Below are positions 22,886 through 35,013 of a stretch of 64,000 nucleotides of DNA, piece by piece. The stretch is from Panopea generosa. Taxonomy: Eukaryota; Mollusca; Bivalvia; Adapedonta; Hiatellidae. The notes below the pieces were generated by a model. The model was given only the letters and a program-made list of their open reading frames with translations. It did no database searches and was not told the origin of the DNA. Both the position numbers and the translations under genes were made by a program. The stretch's first letter is position 1, and the number at the start of each line of letters is the position of its first letter. The stretch covers positions 20,387,748 through 20,451,747 of the forward strand of contig CM055902.1 in assembly GCA_029582155.1 (NCBI GenBank), read 5' to 3'.

Positions 22886-24030
22886 TTAATAAACTATATC
22901 TTTAAAGATAATAGTAGAGATGTTAATACATATTTACACGTAGTGTCTTATCATTAAATAAATTTGCCAATATACATAAATACTTCACACGTTAAAGTGC
23001 AAACATATCGCTTTACATGTCATAAAACATTATTTTGACATAAGATATTCTACTGTATACGTTTATTGTTCGCGACTGCAAAATATAATACCTACCTTAA
23101 AAAAGATTTCAAGCGATATAATAAATGTTTATGTACTCAGTTTTCATTGGCTGTTGCTTTAACCAATGAGATTGCGAGCGAGAGAGAGCAGGTTGCTATC
23201 AATGCGTCTTGAATAACAAGGTATGTACATACCAAGATAAACTTCACTGTAAAAAGAATTTACCATTGTGAGACAGTAAAACGATATTCTATAACCATGA
23301 CCTATATCTTACCAAATATGTATGTTTGTAAACACTATATAAAGCCAGCCAATAGCATTGCATACGTTTGTCTCGTAACATTGAAGGGGATTTTGTCTAT
23401 GTACCCAGATAGTTTTTCGTCTGCTGGCACATGCCTTTGATTGCGTTTTAACACGTAACTATCACAAATAGAAACATGAAATTGCATATTTTACGACACA
23501 CAAAGAATCGGGATCGACTGCTGTAATAACACCAAAGTTTATTTTTATAAATAGCTGCGTGTCATGAATTAGTTTAAGGCATAATTTAGCGACAGAATCA
23601 ATTATATCAGTAAAAAAAAACTAAAATACTTTAATTATCTTGCACTTTTTGATATTATTTTGCTTCTCGGTGGGCGAGCAGATATCTGCATTCCATGCAT
23701 GCGGCCGTCTGTGCGTCCGGCTAAATTAGTGTCTGGAACATAGCTCTAAACGTATTAAAGGGATTCAAAGGTACTTGGTACATGGTTATAGATCAATGAT
23801 TTAAAGTGCAGACGAGAAACCCATACTTTGATTTTGAACAAAATCAGAGTAATCTCTCCTTTTGTAATTTATTTTTGGAGATTTTTCACTTGCCCGAAGC
23901 ATATTTAAATATATAGAAGGGACACTTGGCACACGGTTAGAGGGGCAATGTCGATGTTCAGAGCGAATATCTATAAATCTGTCTTGAATAAAATGACATA
24001 CATATCTCATCTTTTGTACGTAGTATGCAC
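22886..24030. other. AT-rich spacer, no gene seen
   Basis: Nothing recognisable in either strand beyond low-complexity AT-rich sequence and a short GAGAGAGA string near 23180. Confidence 0.45.
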
Positions 24031-24801
24031 AGGTCCTATCTTATTATAGCTTTTGGATAGCTATATATAGTAATTAATGGAAAGGTAGGACACTTCAAAA
24101 TGACCATATCTGGTTTGAAGAACATATAGGTGTGAAGCGAGAAAACCTAAATTAAATCCGTGGACAAAATCATAATAAACCTACTTACTAATGCTGATCT
24201 CTTTGAAAACAATAATTAGCAAAAATATACATTTTCCCGCGAAATCCAAGTTTTTACATTTACGTAGGCTGTACACATCCGGTACTGACACGGATTGAAT
24301 ATATTGTCATTGCATTATTAGTCAAAATTTAAACCTTACATTTTGAAGGTTTGAAATTTGGTTAGAATATATAAAAAAATATTACATGATAAACATGAAA
24401 ACATGTCAAACGATAATGTTCATTTATAATTTAACGTTATCATGCGTGTACGGAAATACCGAAAACGTATTTCGCGCCATCTGTCGAACAGCAACCGATA
24501 ACCAATCAAAATCATACCAGATCTTCGTCCCGTGCAACCGGAAATAACTAGGCAAGGCAAATGTTGGACTCGTTTAGGAACGTAAAATATCAATTTTATA
24601 AGCAAAACAAGATCTATCTTTTGTTATTACATGATGTGTATGTTTAGAATATTATTTTCTACGTACGCTATAACTTTATTTCATTGAAATCGGCGATAAA
24701 TCATGGATTCAGTGATTTTGGGTATTTTTGAAGTGTCCTACCTATCCATTATATACTATATATACTAGTAGCTATTCAAAAGCTATAGTAAGATAGGGCC
24801 T
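24031..24801. mobile_element. Non-autonomous TIR element, 771 bp, arms of about 70-75 bp
   Basis: The left arm 24031-24100 starts AGGTCCTATCTTATTATAGC and contains GGTAGGACACTTCAAAA. The right arm 24725-24801, read on the minus strand, starts AGGCCCTATCTTACTATAGC and contains the same GGTAGGACACTTCAAAA. No transposase is present, and the internal frame at 24420-24605 resembles nothing. This fits a non-autonomous DNA transposon. The target duplication cannot be resolved with confidence. Confidence 0.78.
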
Positions 24802-25195
24802 AAGGTAGTTTGTAATGGAATTCAACACGAATTGGAACATTGAAGGCAATGAGTGGACGTGTAGTGTGAAAGGAAATTCATCACTCTGTTTTGAATGATG
24901 GCATAATTCCACATTTGTAGTTTATTTTCCGTTTTATTTCCGAGACGGGTTATATTTGCTTGTCCGGCTATATTTCCGTGACTGGTAATATTTGCGTGAC
25001 AGGTAAAATTTGCATGACCGGTTATATTTGCTTGTCCGGAGTATGATATCTCGAACACAACGAGACTTAGACCATGGATAGACGGTATGTCTCGAATGTT
25101 GTACTAATGATCTCCCAGAAAAAGCAGAAGTAAATATATGTACGGAATTAAATAGAAACGACTAAACAAAACAGGAAATGTCGGAGTTGTTTCAA
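24802..25195. other. Spacer with a few degenerate 18-bp repeats
   Basis: Around 24950-25045 the sequence repeats strings like GGTTATATTTGCTTGTCCGG and CGTGACTGGTAATATTTG, giving a short Ala-Asn-Ile-Thr-rich minus-strand frame. This is a small degenerate tandem repeat, not a gene. Confidence 0.5.
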
Positions 25196-25760
25196 AGACA
25201 TATCAAAACACATTTCTGTAAACAGCGAGTGCCAACCCGGACTGTGTCGGTGTGTAAATTATGACTTGTTCAGTTATAGACATATCAAAACACATTTCTG
25301 TAAACAGACAGTGCTTACCCAGACTGTATCGGTGTGTAAATTATGACTTGTTCAGTTATAGACATATCAAAACACATTTCTGTAAACAGAGAGTGCTAAC
25401 CCGGACTGTGTCGGTGTGTAAATTATGACTTGTTCAGTTATAGACATATCAAAACACATTTCTGTAAACAGAGAGTGCTAACCCGGACTGTGTCGGTGTG
25501 TAAATTATGACTTGTTCAGTAATAGACATATCAAAACACATTTCTGTAAACAGAGAGTGCTTACCCGGACTGTGTCGGTGTGTAAATTATGACTTGTTCA
25601 GTTATAGACATATCAAAACACATTTCTGTAAACAGAGAGTGCTTACCCGGACCGTGTCGGTGTGTAAATTATGACTTGTTCAGTTATAAACATATCAAAA
25701 CACATTTCTGTAAACAGCGAGTGCCTGGCCGCACTTTGTCAGTGTGTAAGTTTTGACTTT
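25196..25760. repeat. 82-bp tandem repeat, about 7 copies
   Basis: Successive AGACATATCAAAACAC starts at 25196, 25278 and 25360 give an 82-bp period. Units differ by a few substitutions (CCCGGACTGTGTCGG and variants), and the last unit is diverged. Confidence 0.95.
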
Positions 25761-26087
25761 TTTGTGTTTATTTTTTGTTGTTGTTTCTTTTTCTTCATTA
25801 TTTTCTCATATGGTATCTTTATTTGAACAGTGTACCCACTGACAGGGATGTTTTTGATGATGTGATGGGGTCATTTACGATTAAAGGAGCAGTCTTAAAT
25901 TCAGTTGCCTTTGACCGATACGGTCGTGCGTTCGAGTCGAGAATGGTCCAAAGCTTTATAATTAAACATTTACCAATTACTTGCAAGAAGACCACGATTC
26001 TATTTGAATTAATTTCTGAGTTTTACTTCCGCAAATAAAATAGGGACTAACTATTGCTTCAAGTAAAACATAATTTATATTTCAGCG
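25761..26087. other. Short spacer, no gene supported
   Basis: An 87-codon open frame at 25775-26038 starts inside T-rich sequence and has no known relative. It is not annotated as a gene. Confidence 0.4.
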
Positions 26088-27428
26088 GGTGTGCAGTGAA
26101 GTTGTACTATCACGAATGGCAGTGAAGTTGTACTATCACGAGTGGAAGTGAAGTCGTACGATCATGAGTGGCAGTGAAGTTGTACTGTCACGATTGGCAG
26201 TGAAGTTGTACTGTCACGATTGGCAGTGAAGATGCACTGTCACGAGTGGCAATGAAGTTGTACTATCACGAGTGGCAGTGAAGTTGTACTATCACGATTG
26301 GCAGTGAAGATGCACTATCACGAGTGGCAGTGAAGTTGTACTATCACGAGTGGCAGTGAAGTTGTACTATCACGATTTGCAGTGAAGATGCACTATCACG
26401 AGTGGCAGTGAAGTTATACTATCACGAGTGGCAGCTAAGCTGTACTATCACGAGTGGCAATGAAGTTTTACTAACACGAGCAATGAAGTTGAACTATCAC
26501 GTGTGGTAGTGAAGTTGTACTATCACGAGTGGTTGTGAAGTTGTACGATCATGAGTGGCAGTGAAGTTGTGCTATCACGAGTGGTTGTGAAGTTGTACAA
26601 TCATGAGTGGCAGTGGAGTTGTACTATCACGGGTGGCAATAAAGTTGTACTATCACGAGTGGCAGTGAAGTTGTACTATCATGAGTGGCAGAGAAGTTGT
26701 ATTATTACGAGTAGCAGCTAATTTGTACTATCACGAGTGACAGTGAAGTTGTACGACCATGAGTGGCAACTAAGTTGTACTATCACGAGTGGCAGTGAAG
26801 TTGTTCGATCACGAGTGGCATTGAAGTTGTACTATCACGAATGGCAGTGAAGTTGTACTATCACGAGTGACAGTGAAGTTGTACGACCATAAGATACTGT
26901 GAAGTTGTGCTATCACGAGTGGCAGCAAAAGTGTACTATCACATGTGGCAGTGAAGATGTACTATCACGAGTAGCAGTGAAGTTGTACTATCACGAATGG
27001 CAGTGAAGATACACTATCACCAGTGGCAGTGAAGTTGTATTATCACTAGTGGCTGCTTAGCTGTACTATCACGACTGGCAATGACGTTGTACTTTCACGA
27101 GCGGCAATGAAGTTGTTCTATCACGATTGGCTGTGAAGATGCACTATCACGAGTGGCAGTGAAATTGTACTATCACGATTGGCAGTGAAGATGCACTATC
27201 ACGAGTGGCAGTGAAGTTGTATTATCACGAGTGACAGCTAAGTTGTTCTATCATTAGTTGCAGTGAAGTTGTACGCCCATGAGTGGCAGCTAAGTTGTAC
27301 TATCACGAGTAGCAGTGAAGTTGTACGACCATGAGTGGCAGCTTAGTTGTACTATCACGGGTGACAGTGAAGTTGTACGACCATAAGATACTGTGAAGTT
27401 GTACTATCACGAGTGGCAGTGAAGTTTA
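26088..27428. repeat. 26-bp minisatellite, about 52 copies
   Basis: The unit is 26 bp with core GCAGTGAAGTTGTACTATCA and the variable ends CGAGTGG / CGATTGG / TGAGTGG. Variants are mixed along the array with no strong higher-order order visible by eye. Confidence 0.95.
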
Positions 27429-27489
27429 TATTTTCACCTTTCAGACGAACACGTATGTGATATAAATACGAGTTTATTTTTTTTGAACA

Positions 27490-27600
27490 CATACGGCATT
27501 TTATGCCATCGAGAGCTAACAGATGGCCAATTCACTTATTAACTGACGACCCCACGATTGATAATCATACGCGTGATAGACTGTGCTAAACGGGCTCCGC
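27490..27600 (-). mobile_element. Degraded, internally deleted tRNA-Lys-like SINE
   Basis: On the minus strand the head (AGCCCGTTTAGCACAGTC, then the ATTATCAATCGTGGGGTC part) is joined almost directly to the 3' part of the SINE (GGCCATCTGTTAGCTCTCGA, ATGGCATAAAA). The central body is missing. Older than the copies at 11569 and 37480, judging by divergence. Confidence 0.6.
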
Positions 27601-27701
27601 ACTACAAACATGTATAATACATAAAAATTCAGCCCTTTTGATAACATGAAATTTGAAATAATTATTTTGATATGGCACAAATCTGTACAGATCCTTCAAA
27701 C

Positions 27702-27771
<70 letters not shown>

Positions 27772-27773
27772 GA

Positions 27774-27820
<47 letters not shown>

Positions 27821-27911
27821 TAATAATATTATTATTATTATTATTAATAATAATAATAATAATAACAACAACAACAACATTATTATTATTATTATTATTA
27901 TTAATATTATG

Positions 27912-27983
<72 letters not shown>
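27702..27983. repeat. (AAT)n followed by (ATT)n, a long microsatellite palindrome
   Basis: About 120 bp of nearly pure AAT passes into about 140 bp of ATT, so the two halves are complementary and could fold into a long hairpin. All Ile/Asn/Leu-rich frames here are artefacts. Confidence 0.95.
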
Positions 27984-28327
27984 GAGTCGAGGAGGAACAT
28001 CCCTCACACAGCTTACAATAAGTGCACATATAAAAGAGAAATAGTAATGATTGAAATTGTATATGTTCTCACTTTCATTCAATATTCACACACTGCTTTC
28101 ATGCACTGTTTAAACTGGTAGTTAAACCTAGTAAATATTATATTATAATTACTATCCTTTATACAATAATGTATCTGGGAGATAACTGAAATAAGGGGGA
28201 TAAGGGAGGGGTTCTCTGGCTTGAAGCTTTTGCTTTAAAACAAACACGTACATCAAAGGTGTCTTTATATATAAAACTAAGTAAGTATGTCGTAAAACAA
28301 TTCCCAAGTTTTCAAAAACATATTGTA
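27984..28327. other. Spacer before the first LINE relic
   Basis: AT-rich sequence. The 3' UTR of the adjacent minus-strand LINE may extend into it, but no end point is visible. Confidence 0.4.
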
Positions 28328-30960
28328 TTAATTTTCAGTGATAGATATGTCTTTGTATGTTTTATATAAAAGTTGAAGTCTGAGCTGGAGTATTTTAAAA
28401 TTTAAATTATTTTTCGAGCATCTACAACAGTATATGTAATATTTTGTCTCTAACTGAATGAGCTGGATTATTTTACTTATATTCTTATCATACATTCCAA
28501 AATTAAATGATTTTTGTTCTAATGGAAATGGGATATTTTTTATGGACATCCAGTTTTGCAAAATGTGTAATATTTTTTGTGTTTCTTTACATTCCCACAA
28601 TAAATGATAGATTGTCTCGGTGGTAGATGAGCAAATGAACACACTGGACTATCAAGTAGTTTTATGTTATGTAGAAAATTGTTTGTTGTCAGTATATTAT
28701 GATTGATCCTTGATTGAAACCACTGTAATGTTGTATCTTTTGTTATCAAATATGGCCATGAAAACACTGTTTTCCAAATTGCTTCGTCAAAATTATGTTT
28801 CATTCCATGATGTTTTTTTCCACTAGGAATTTCATTGTTATGATTCAATATAAGATACATATCTTGAATACCTTTTTTCTTTTTTCGTATATATTTTGAT
28901 AGGGTTAGGTATGATCGGACTTTGAAGCTTATTATTTGCTTTTATTATTTTTTTCATTTTTTTTTTAAATTTTGAATTGCAGTAATGATACTGTGGTATT
29001 GTAAAAAGTTTATATTAATACTGTATATAGTTTTCAATTCTTGAAGAGAATATAAATGTCCGTCATCTTTTGTAATGTCGTTGATCAAATGTATTCCCTT
29101 TTCATACCAGCTTTTAACAAAATAAGCTAGGTTTCCTATGTTTATATCTTCATTGTAAAATACTGGTACTGATAAGAATGTTCTATCGTTAATATGTGGA
29201 TGAGCCTTTAAAATTTCAATATGTGATTTTAAAACATCTTTCCAAAAAGTGTTTGTTACACTTAATAAGATTTCTTTTACATACATAGTATTACTTCCAC
29301 AGACAGAAACTTTTGTTAAATCTAAAAAAATTTTAGCTAGACTAGCATAATTGCTTTTTTCTAAAATAAGTCTCTTAAGCCATGTTGCTTTTAATGCTGT
29401 TATATATGCAAATATATTAGTCATTTTCAGACCACCATCTTCATAATCTTTACACAATACAGTATGTTTGATTCTGGGTTTTCCGTGCCAAACGAAATTG
29501 CAACAAATGTCGCTAATTTCTTTCATAACTTTATCCTATGGATTTGGTAATGACAAGAAGAGGTGATTAAAGGCAGATAATAGTAGATACTTAATAACTG
29601 TAATTCTACCAATAGGAGTCAAGTACCTACGTTGCCAACCCATTATTTTATTTTTCATAGCAATTATTTTATCCTGGTAATTTAAATCATTCATTAATCA
29701 TTTTTAATAGATCTGTGTCAATGTTAATCTCTAGCAATTTAAATCTAGTTTTGCACCAGGTTAATTTCCATTTTGTTTTTATTTGTTGAGTGCTATACTT
29801 TTTGCCCCTAACCAAACAACTTGTGTTTTTTTCAAAATTTACTTGAAATCCTGAAATGTTTGCAAAATAATCCAGCTCACTCAGTGTTTCATTAAGTGAT
29901 GTTTCAGACCCATTAAATAAAGTAAGTTGTATCATTTGCAAATTGTGTTAGTTTGTATTCTGTACTATCTATTTCATTCCCTTAAATATTTTTATTATTT
30001 CTGATTCTAATAGCTAATATTTCCACACAGAGTATAAATATATAGGGGGACAACGGATCACCTTGCCTACAACTGCGTTCAATGTAGATTAAGGATGACA
30101 GATCCAGGACTGTATTGAAGGACCAAAATTGAAAAACTTTAACACTTTTTGTATAAATGACCAAGATAAGGAATCAAAAGCTTTTTCAAAGTCAATCAGG
30201 ATCATTAATCCTGGTATATAATTTTCCTCTAAATAATGCATTATGTCATACGTTAATCTTGTATTTTCACCTACATAACGACCAGTTAAAAATCCAGTTG
30301 TATCTTTATTTATAAGGTTACATAGTACAGTTTTCATTCTATTGGCTACCGAGGCTGAAACCATTTTGTACACAGTATTTAATAGGGCTATTGGGCGATA
30401 GTTTTTTTAGAAAGTGTCTTTCTTTATTTTCTTTTGGTATAAGAGTTACGATGCCTTGTCTCTGAGTTATAAATAACTCTCCTATTTTATAATTGTGGTT
30501 ATGAGCTCTAAGGACAAAATGCAATACATAATGGAAGTATTTGTACAAAAAGCTTTTTGACACATTTTAAATACATCTATGATTGATCCAGATGGGTAAA
30601 AATTGATTTACTCATGTTGTTTTGTTTTTTAAATCTGGAATCATGGATAGTTTGTGTCAGATAATTATCGATATAAATATCTTGGGTTTTAAAATATGTT
30701 GTCATTAGTTGTTTCTCTTGTTCTGCATCAACTAAATTATGTATATGCGACCATCTGTCTGAAGTTATCTTTGAGTGTTAATTTAGCCAATGGTTTACTT
30801 AAGTTTATTTGCTGGTTTTAACTAATAATGATTCTATTTCTACCATGTACTTCAGATATGTTTCAAAAGACAAAAGTCTGTTTATCGTTATAACTCCAAA
30901 ATCATTTTTTGCAGAAAATTTTCACAGTATGTTCATTAAGTATATTAACAAGCAATTTCA
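28328..30960 (-). mobile_element. Dead L1/Tx1-like non-LTR retrotransposon, ORF2 relic
   Basis: Minus-strand pieces follow the order of an L1/Tx1-type ORF2: an RT entry segment with QRQGIVTLIPKENKE (about 30.5 kb); RT fingers and palm with LIDFEKAFDS (motif A, near 30170-30195); CRQGDPLSPYIFILCVEILA (motif B, near 30030-30080); motif C read as FAND (29931-29942) in place of FADD; then NFEKN, the RYLTPIGRITVIKYLL thumb segment (about 29.6 kb), the FVWHGKPRIKH block followed by GGLKM (about 29.45 kb), and a C-terminal Cys/His segment with HLLWEC near 28.6 kb. The frame changes many times and stops interrupt it, so it cannot make reverse transcriptase. The endonuclease is missing or unrecognisable, suggesting 5' truncation. 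The clade call is from motif style and not a phylogeny. Confidence 0.88.
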
Positions 30961-31081
30961 TATATTTTAGTCCATTATAAGTCACTATTTCAGCTTTTAT
31001 TGTACAAAATACAGGAGAGGTGGTTTAACCAAACATCAATCTCTTATCCAACTCACTTTATAATAAAATAATAATAATTAC

Positions 31082-31134
<53 letters not shown>

Positions 31135-32282
31135 TGATAATAATGAAAACAATAAAAATGATAACGAGAGAGTCATTTGAACAATTCAATCCAGTTTGTA
31201 TGTAAGGCAGTTGTTCTATCGACTATAAAAATGAGCACCGATGACATTTGCATTATATATTTAGTGAAACAACGCATAGCTAATTTAGTCATAACACTAT
31301 TACTTTGTACAATTACTAGATTATATCATGTACAGCATGCACCAGTCACAACCATTGAAGTAGAGATCTAGATAAATATGCTACATACAAAATACGTTAT
31401 GCGTAAGGATGCGTATATTTAGGATATTGAAACTTGCACTTGTAACTTGTTCCTCTATTCTCGGAACAAAACGACATTAGCATACGAACCACTGACGTCC
31501 GGTTTTTCATTTAATTTCAGATACATACATGTACTATACAAATAACGACACCGACTGCTTGTTTACGTGTGGGGTGTTACATCAGTATTCAAGTTACCGC
31601 CAGTAAGATTAGTTTACTACGCAAGTCAATTCTATGAATTCACTCTAACCGTATCCGCTTTTATTTATTTTATATATTATATTATTATATATTACAATAC
31701 GAGAACTAATTACATATGTTTACAAATGAAGTAATAATAGATATGATAGGTTTATATTCAATGGACATCAAGTGGCCACTCCAGCCTACTTGATGATACT
31801 TTATGACATTTCCTTAACGCTGGGTTTTACGCCGGAAGCAATACTAGTGTGGGCCCTAGAACTTAATTGCTTCAATGCGGACATGCTTGAGATATTCTGT
31901 AAACATTACACCTTTTCATGTCAACCGTTAGTACATCATGTCAAGTGTTAGTATTGATCATCATTGACGTCGTGTGAAAAAGTTATTTAATTGGTTGAAA
32001 CAAACAATCGGACTACCTCAGCGATTTCCATTGAGTTTAACAAAGATGTTTCAACAGACTGCATGTGTAGTTTTAAACATATTTTATTCACAAATAGTAT
32101 ACAATTACATTGAAAATATCACATATTAGTTAACACATGTGTATACAATTATGAAAGGGATTCAGAAGAACGAATACAGCTTTTGTGAATCTGTCTCCCA
32201 AAATCAATCTAAAATTATCTATATATCAATGAATGTTAGTATAAGGATCTGTAGATGTTCTTACATTACATATAATATAAAG
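30961..32282. other. Spacer between the two LINE relics
   Basis: Contains an (AAT)n run at 31066-31131. No gene is visible. A 64-codon frame at 31177-31371 has no known relative. Confidence 0.45.
31066..31131. repeat. (AAT)n microsatellite
   Basis: About 20 AAT triplets with minor interruptions. Confidence 0.93.
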
Positions 32283-32338
32283 ATATATATATATATATAT
32301 ATCTTAATAGAATATGTCAAGAAACTTTGCATATTTTA

Positions 32339-32389
<51 letters not shown>

Positions 32390-32410
32390 GAGGGAGGGAG
32401 GGAGGGAGGG
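32283..32410. repeat. (TA)n, (GA)n and (GGGA)n microsatellites
   Basis: A short TA run (32283-32303) is followed, after a 40-bp gap, by about 23 GA dinucleotides (32344-32389) and GGGAGG repeats. The Arg-Glu-rich frame over it is an artefact. Confidence 0.93.
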
Positions 32411-32549
32411 GTAAAATGTTGCTGTTCGTCTCAACAGTAATAGGAATAGCCATTGAGAGACTTAATGGTATGGTCAATCATGTACAGATATATCGAAAAT
32501 AAGTTAATAAATGTTAGTTAAAATTAAGATTTGAAAGGATTTCAGAATA

Positions 32550-33186
32550 TTAACTGTTAAGTGGTTTATGTGCTACTTGAATCTTTTTAATGCTATTATA
32601 TTGTCTTGTACTGTGAAATAAGCTTTTAACGGGATATCCAAACAAAAGTGTATTTACAGTTGGTTGTATGTTTAATCCTCGTATTTTTTGTAACATAATG
32701 CCTATCTGCTCCGTATACAAAGAACAAATGAAGAGGTAATGATCTGTGTTTTCTATTAATCCACATGTACAAAGTGGGCTGTTCATTAAGTTTTTAGTGT
32801 ATAGAAGATAATTAAGAGGACTACAGTATGTTCTAAGGCGAGTGTGTTGGATCTGTGATAATATCTTCCCTGCATAATAGTGTTTTGGAGTAATCGGTCG
32901 GTTGCTATTGAGTTTATTCTTAAAAACTGTAATTGATTCTGAGTTTTTTTATTTCTATTGTTAGTTCGTTCCAGTCCCTTGGTGTCGAGGGAAGAAAAGA
33001 TTTGTAAAAAAGCTGGGTATTGCATGGTAATGTACGGTTGTCATTTGAATTTCGCAGGTTGTACGTAACTGTATTACCGATGTTTGCAGGGACTAGAGCA
33101 GTAAGAGGAGATGGTGCAAGGTTGTGAGTCATTTTATAAAATAAGGACAATTTCTGTTTTTTAAGTCTATGTATTAACCATTCCAA
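32550..33186 (-). pseudogene. C-terminal segment of the Jockey/CR1-like LINE
   Basis: Reads KKQKLSLFYKMTHNLAPSPL and TYNLRNSND (33186-32920), then after a frame change PLCTCGLIENTDHYLFICSL (32786-32710), a C-x-C...H...C segment typical of the C-terminus of this LINE group. NTLLFGYPVKSLFHSTRQYN closes the protein. Interrupted by at least one frameshift near 32920. Confidence 0.85.
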
Positions 33187-33359
33187 GCCAATTTCCTGAT
33201 AAAGTGTTTGAATTGAGATTAGTTTAGTAGTTCCAGTTGCTATTCTAGCTGCTTCTGTTTGAATGGATTCTAGTTCTTGTTCTTCGTATTGGGTACAGTT
33301 ATCCTAGACTACATCTGCGTATTCCAAGATGGGATAATGAATGTTAGATACATAATTTC

Positions 33360-34446
33360 TCATGATTTTCGATCTAATTGAAACTTAGATTTTCTCATAA
33401 TATTAGTTTTCTTCCAAGCCCTTTCTTTAATACTATAAAAGTGTTCGTGCCATGTTCCATTTGAAGATAAAGTTAAACCTAAATGTTTATAAGTGTTTAC
33501 TGCGTTGATGGGTACATTATTCATTATAAGGTTAGGGTGAACAGGTTTGTTAATTTTCCTCGAAATAACCATTGATTCGGTTTTCATAGGATTAAAAGTA
33601 ACTAGCCATGTGTTTGACCAGTGGTTAATAGTGGCTAAGTCACGATTGATCATTGTAGTAGCATTTTCGGGTGTATCTACTAAGATATATAAATTAGTAT
33701 CATCTGCAAACAATTTAATTTGACAGTTTGTTTGAGAGACAATGTCATTAATGTAGATTAAAAATAAAAGAGGCCCGAGCGTTGATCCTTGCGGAACTCC
33801 AGCCTCAACTGAGGTAATGTCTGATATATGGCCAGGAATAACAACACGTTGTTTTCTGTTTTGAAGATAATTTGTAATCCAGTCTAATAGAGGACCCGTT
33901 ATTCCAACTGACTTTAATTGAAGAACAAGTCCTCTATGCAAGACCCTATCGAAAGCTTTTGATGTATCACAAGACATAGCACGTACTTCCTTTCATTCGT
34001 CTGGGGCCTGGCAAAAAGTATTGTATATGTCTACAAGTTGATTAGTAACAGTGCCATTGGGAACAAAGCCAGATTGGCGGGGTGTTATAATTTTATTATG
34101 GTTAAAAAAATAAATAAATGTTTATGTACTATTCTTTCCATTAGTTTGTCGATAGTTGACAACAATGATATGGGTCGATAGTTCGAAATATCGGATGGGT
34201 CATTTTTTTTAAAATAGCACAAACATGGGCCAAGTTCCAATCGGAAGGGACTTTGCTTATTTCAAGCGAGCGATTAAAAAGGTTTGTCAATGGAACTGTT
34301 AATTTAAGTGATAGTTCTTCAAGATTTCTATTAGTTATCATATCAGGTCCTGCCGCTTTGCCACGCTTTAGCTGTTGTAGAGCTGTTCTTACGTCTGCTT
34401 GTGAAATTACGATAACACTTAATGTTGGTCTATTTGAATCTATCAA
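33360..34446 (-). pseudogene. Reverse transcriptase domain of the Jockey/CR1-like LINE, broken
   Basis: The RT begins with KRGKAAGPDMITNRNLEEL and VPSDWNLAHVCAILKK (frame 34446-34141), is shifted at about 34195, and after SGFVPNGTVTNQLVDIY reaches an in-frame TGA at 33993-33995, where relatives commonly have Gly. From 33977 it continues without a break: motif A CDTSKAFDRV, motif B AGVPQGSTLGPLLFLIYIND, motif C LFADDTNLYI with both catalytic Asp residues intact, then the thumb NHWSNTWLVTFNPMKTE. The palm residues are therefore all present, and the lesions are in the spacer and upstream. Function in the intact family: copying element RNA into DNA at the nicked target. Confidence 0.9.
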
Positions 34447-35013
34447 TATATCTGGCAGGACTATATTTTTGTCATTAAGTTGTGTTTGTGAAGTGAAATG
34501 ATTATTTAGAAATTAGCTTTTTCATTTATTATGTTTAAGTGGGGGTATGCTAGATGAACTGCAATTTAGCTTAATAAATGATTTTAGGAGGTGTCACCAT
34601 CAGAGGTTTATAAAGAACTAGACTAACTTTTGAGATAGATTGTTTAATTGTTCCTGCTTGGATTTGCGTATTTTTGTTATTGTTTCGTCTCGAAGTTTTT
34701 TTTATAGTTTGACTAATTCTCAAGTATGCTTGAGATTTTAACTTTGTCATATAGTTGTTTACGTTTTCGCATAAGTTTACGTATTTCAGATTTCATCCAA
34801 GGGGGGTTAGTTGGGCGAATTGTTACAATTTTTCTTGGAATTGAGCTTTCAGCGAGTTAAATTATTGTGTTTGATACATTTTTGCATATGTGTCAATGTC
34901 GTTGTCATATTGGGAGTTCCAGTCTGTGTTACGCGCTTCTTGTCTTAAACGGTCATAGTCGCCCTGATTATACATCCAAATAGTACGTTTGGAGCAATTT
35001 GGTAGTGGTTTGC

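Noticed and set aside
27646-28121. Poly-Ile, poly-Asn and poly-Leu frames
   Set aside because: Translation of AAT/ATT microsatellite only.
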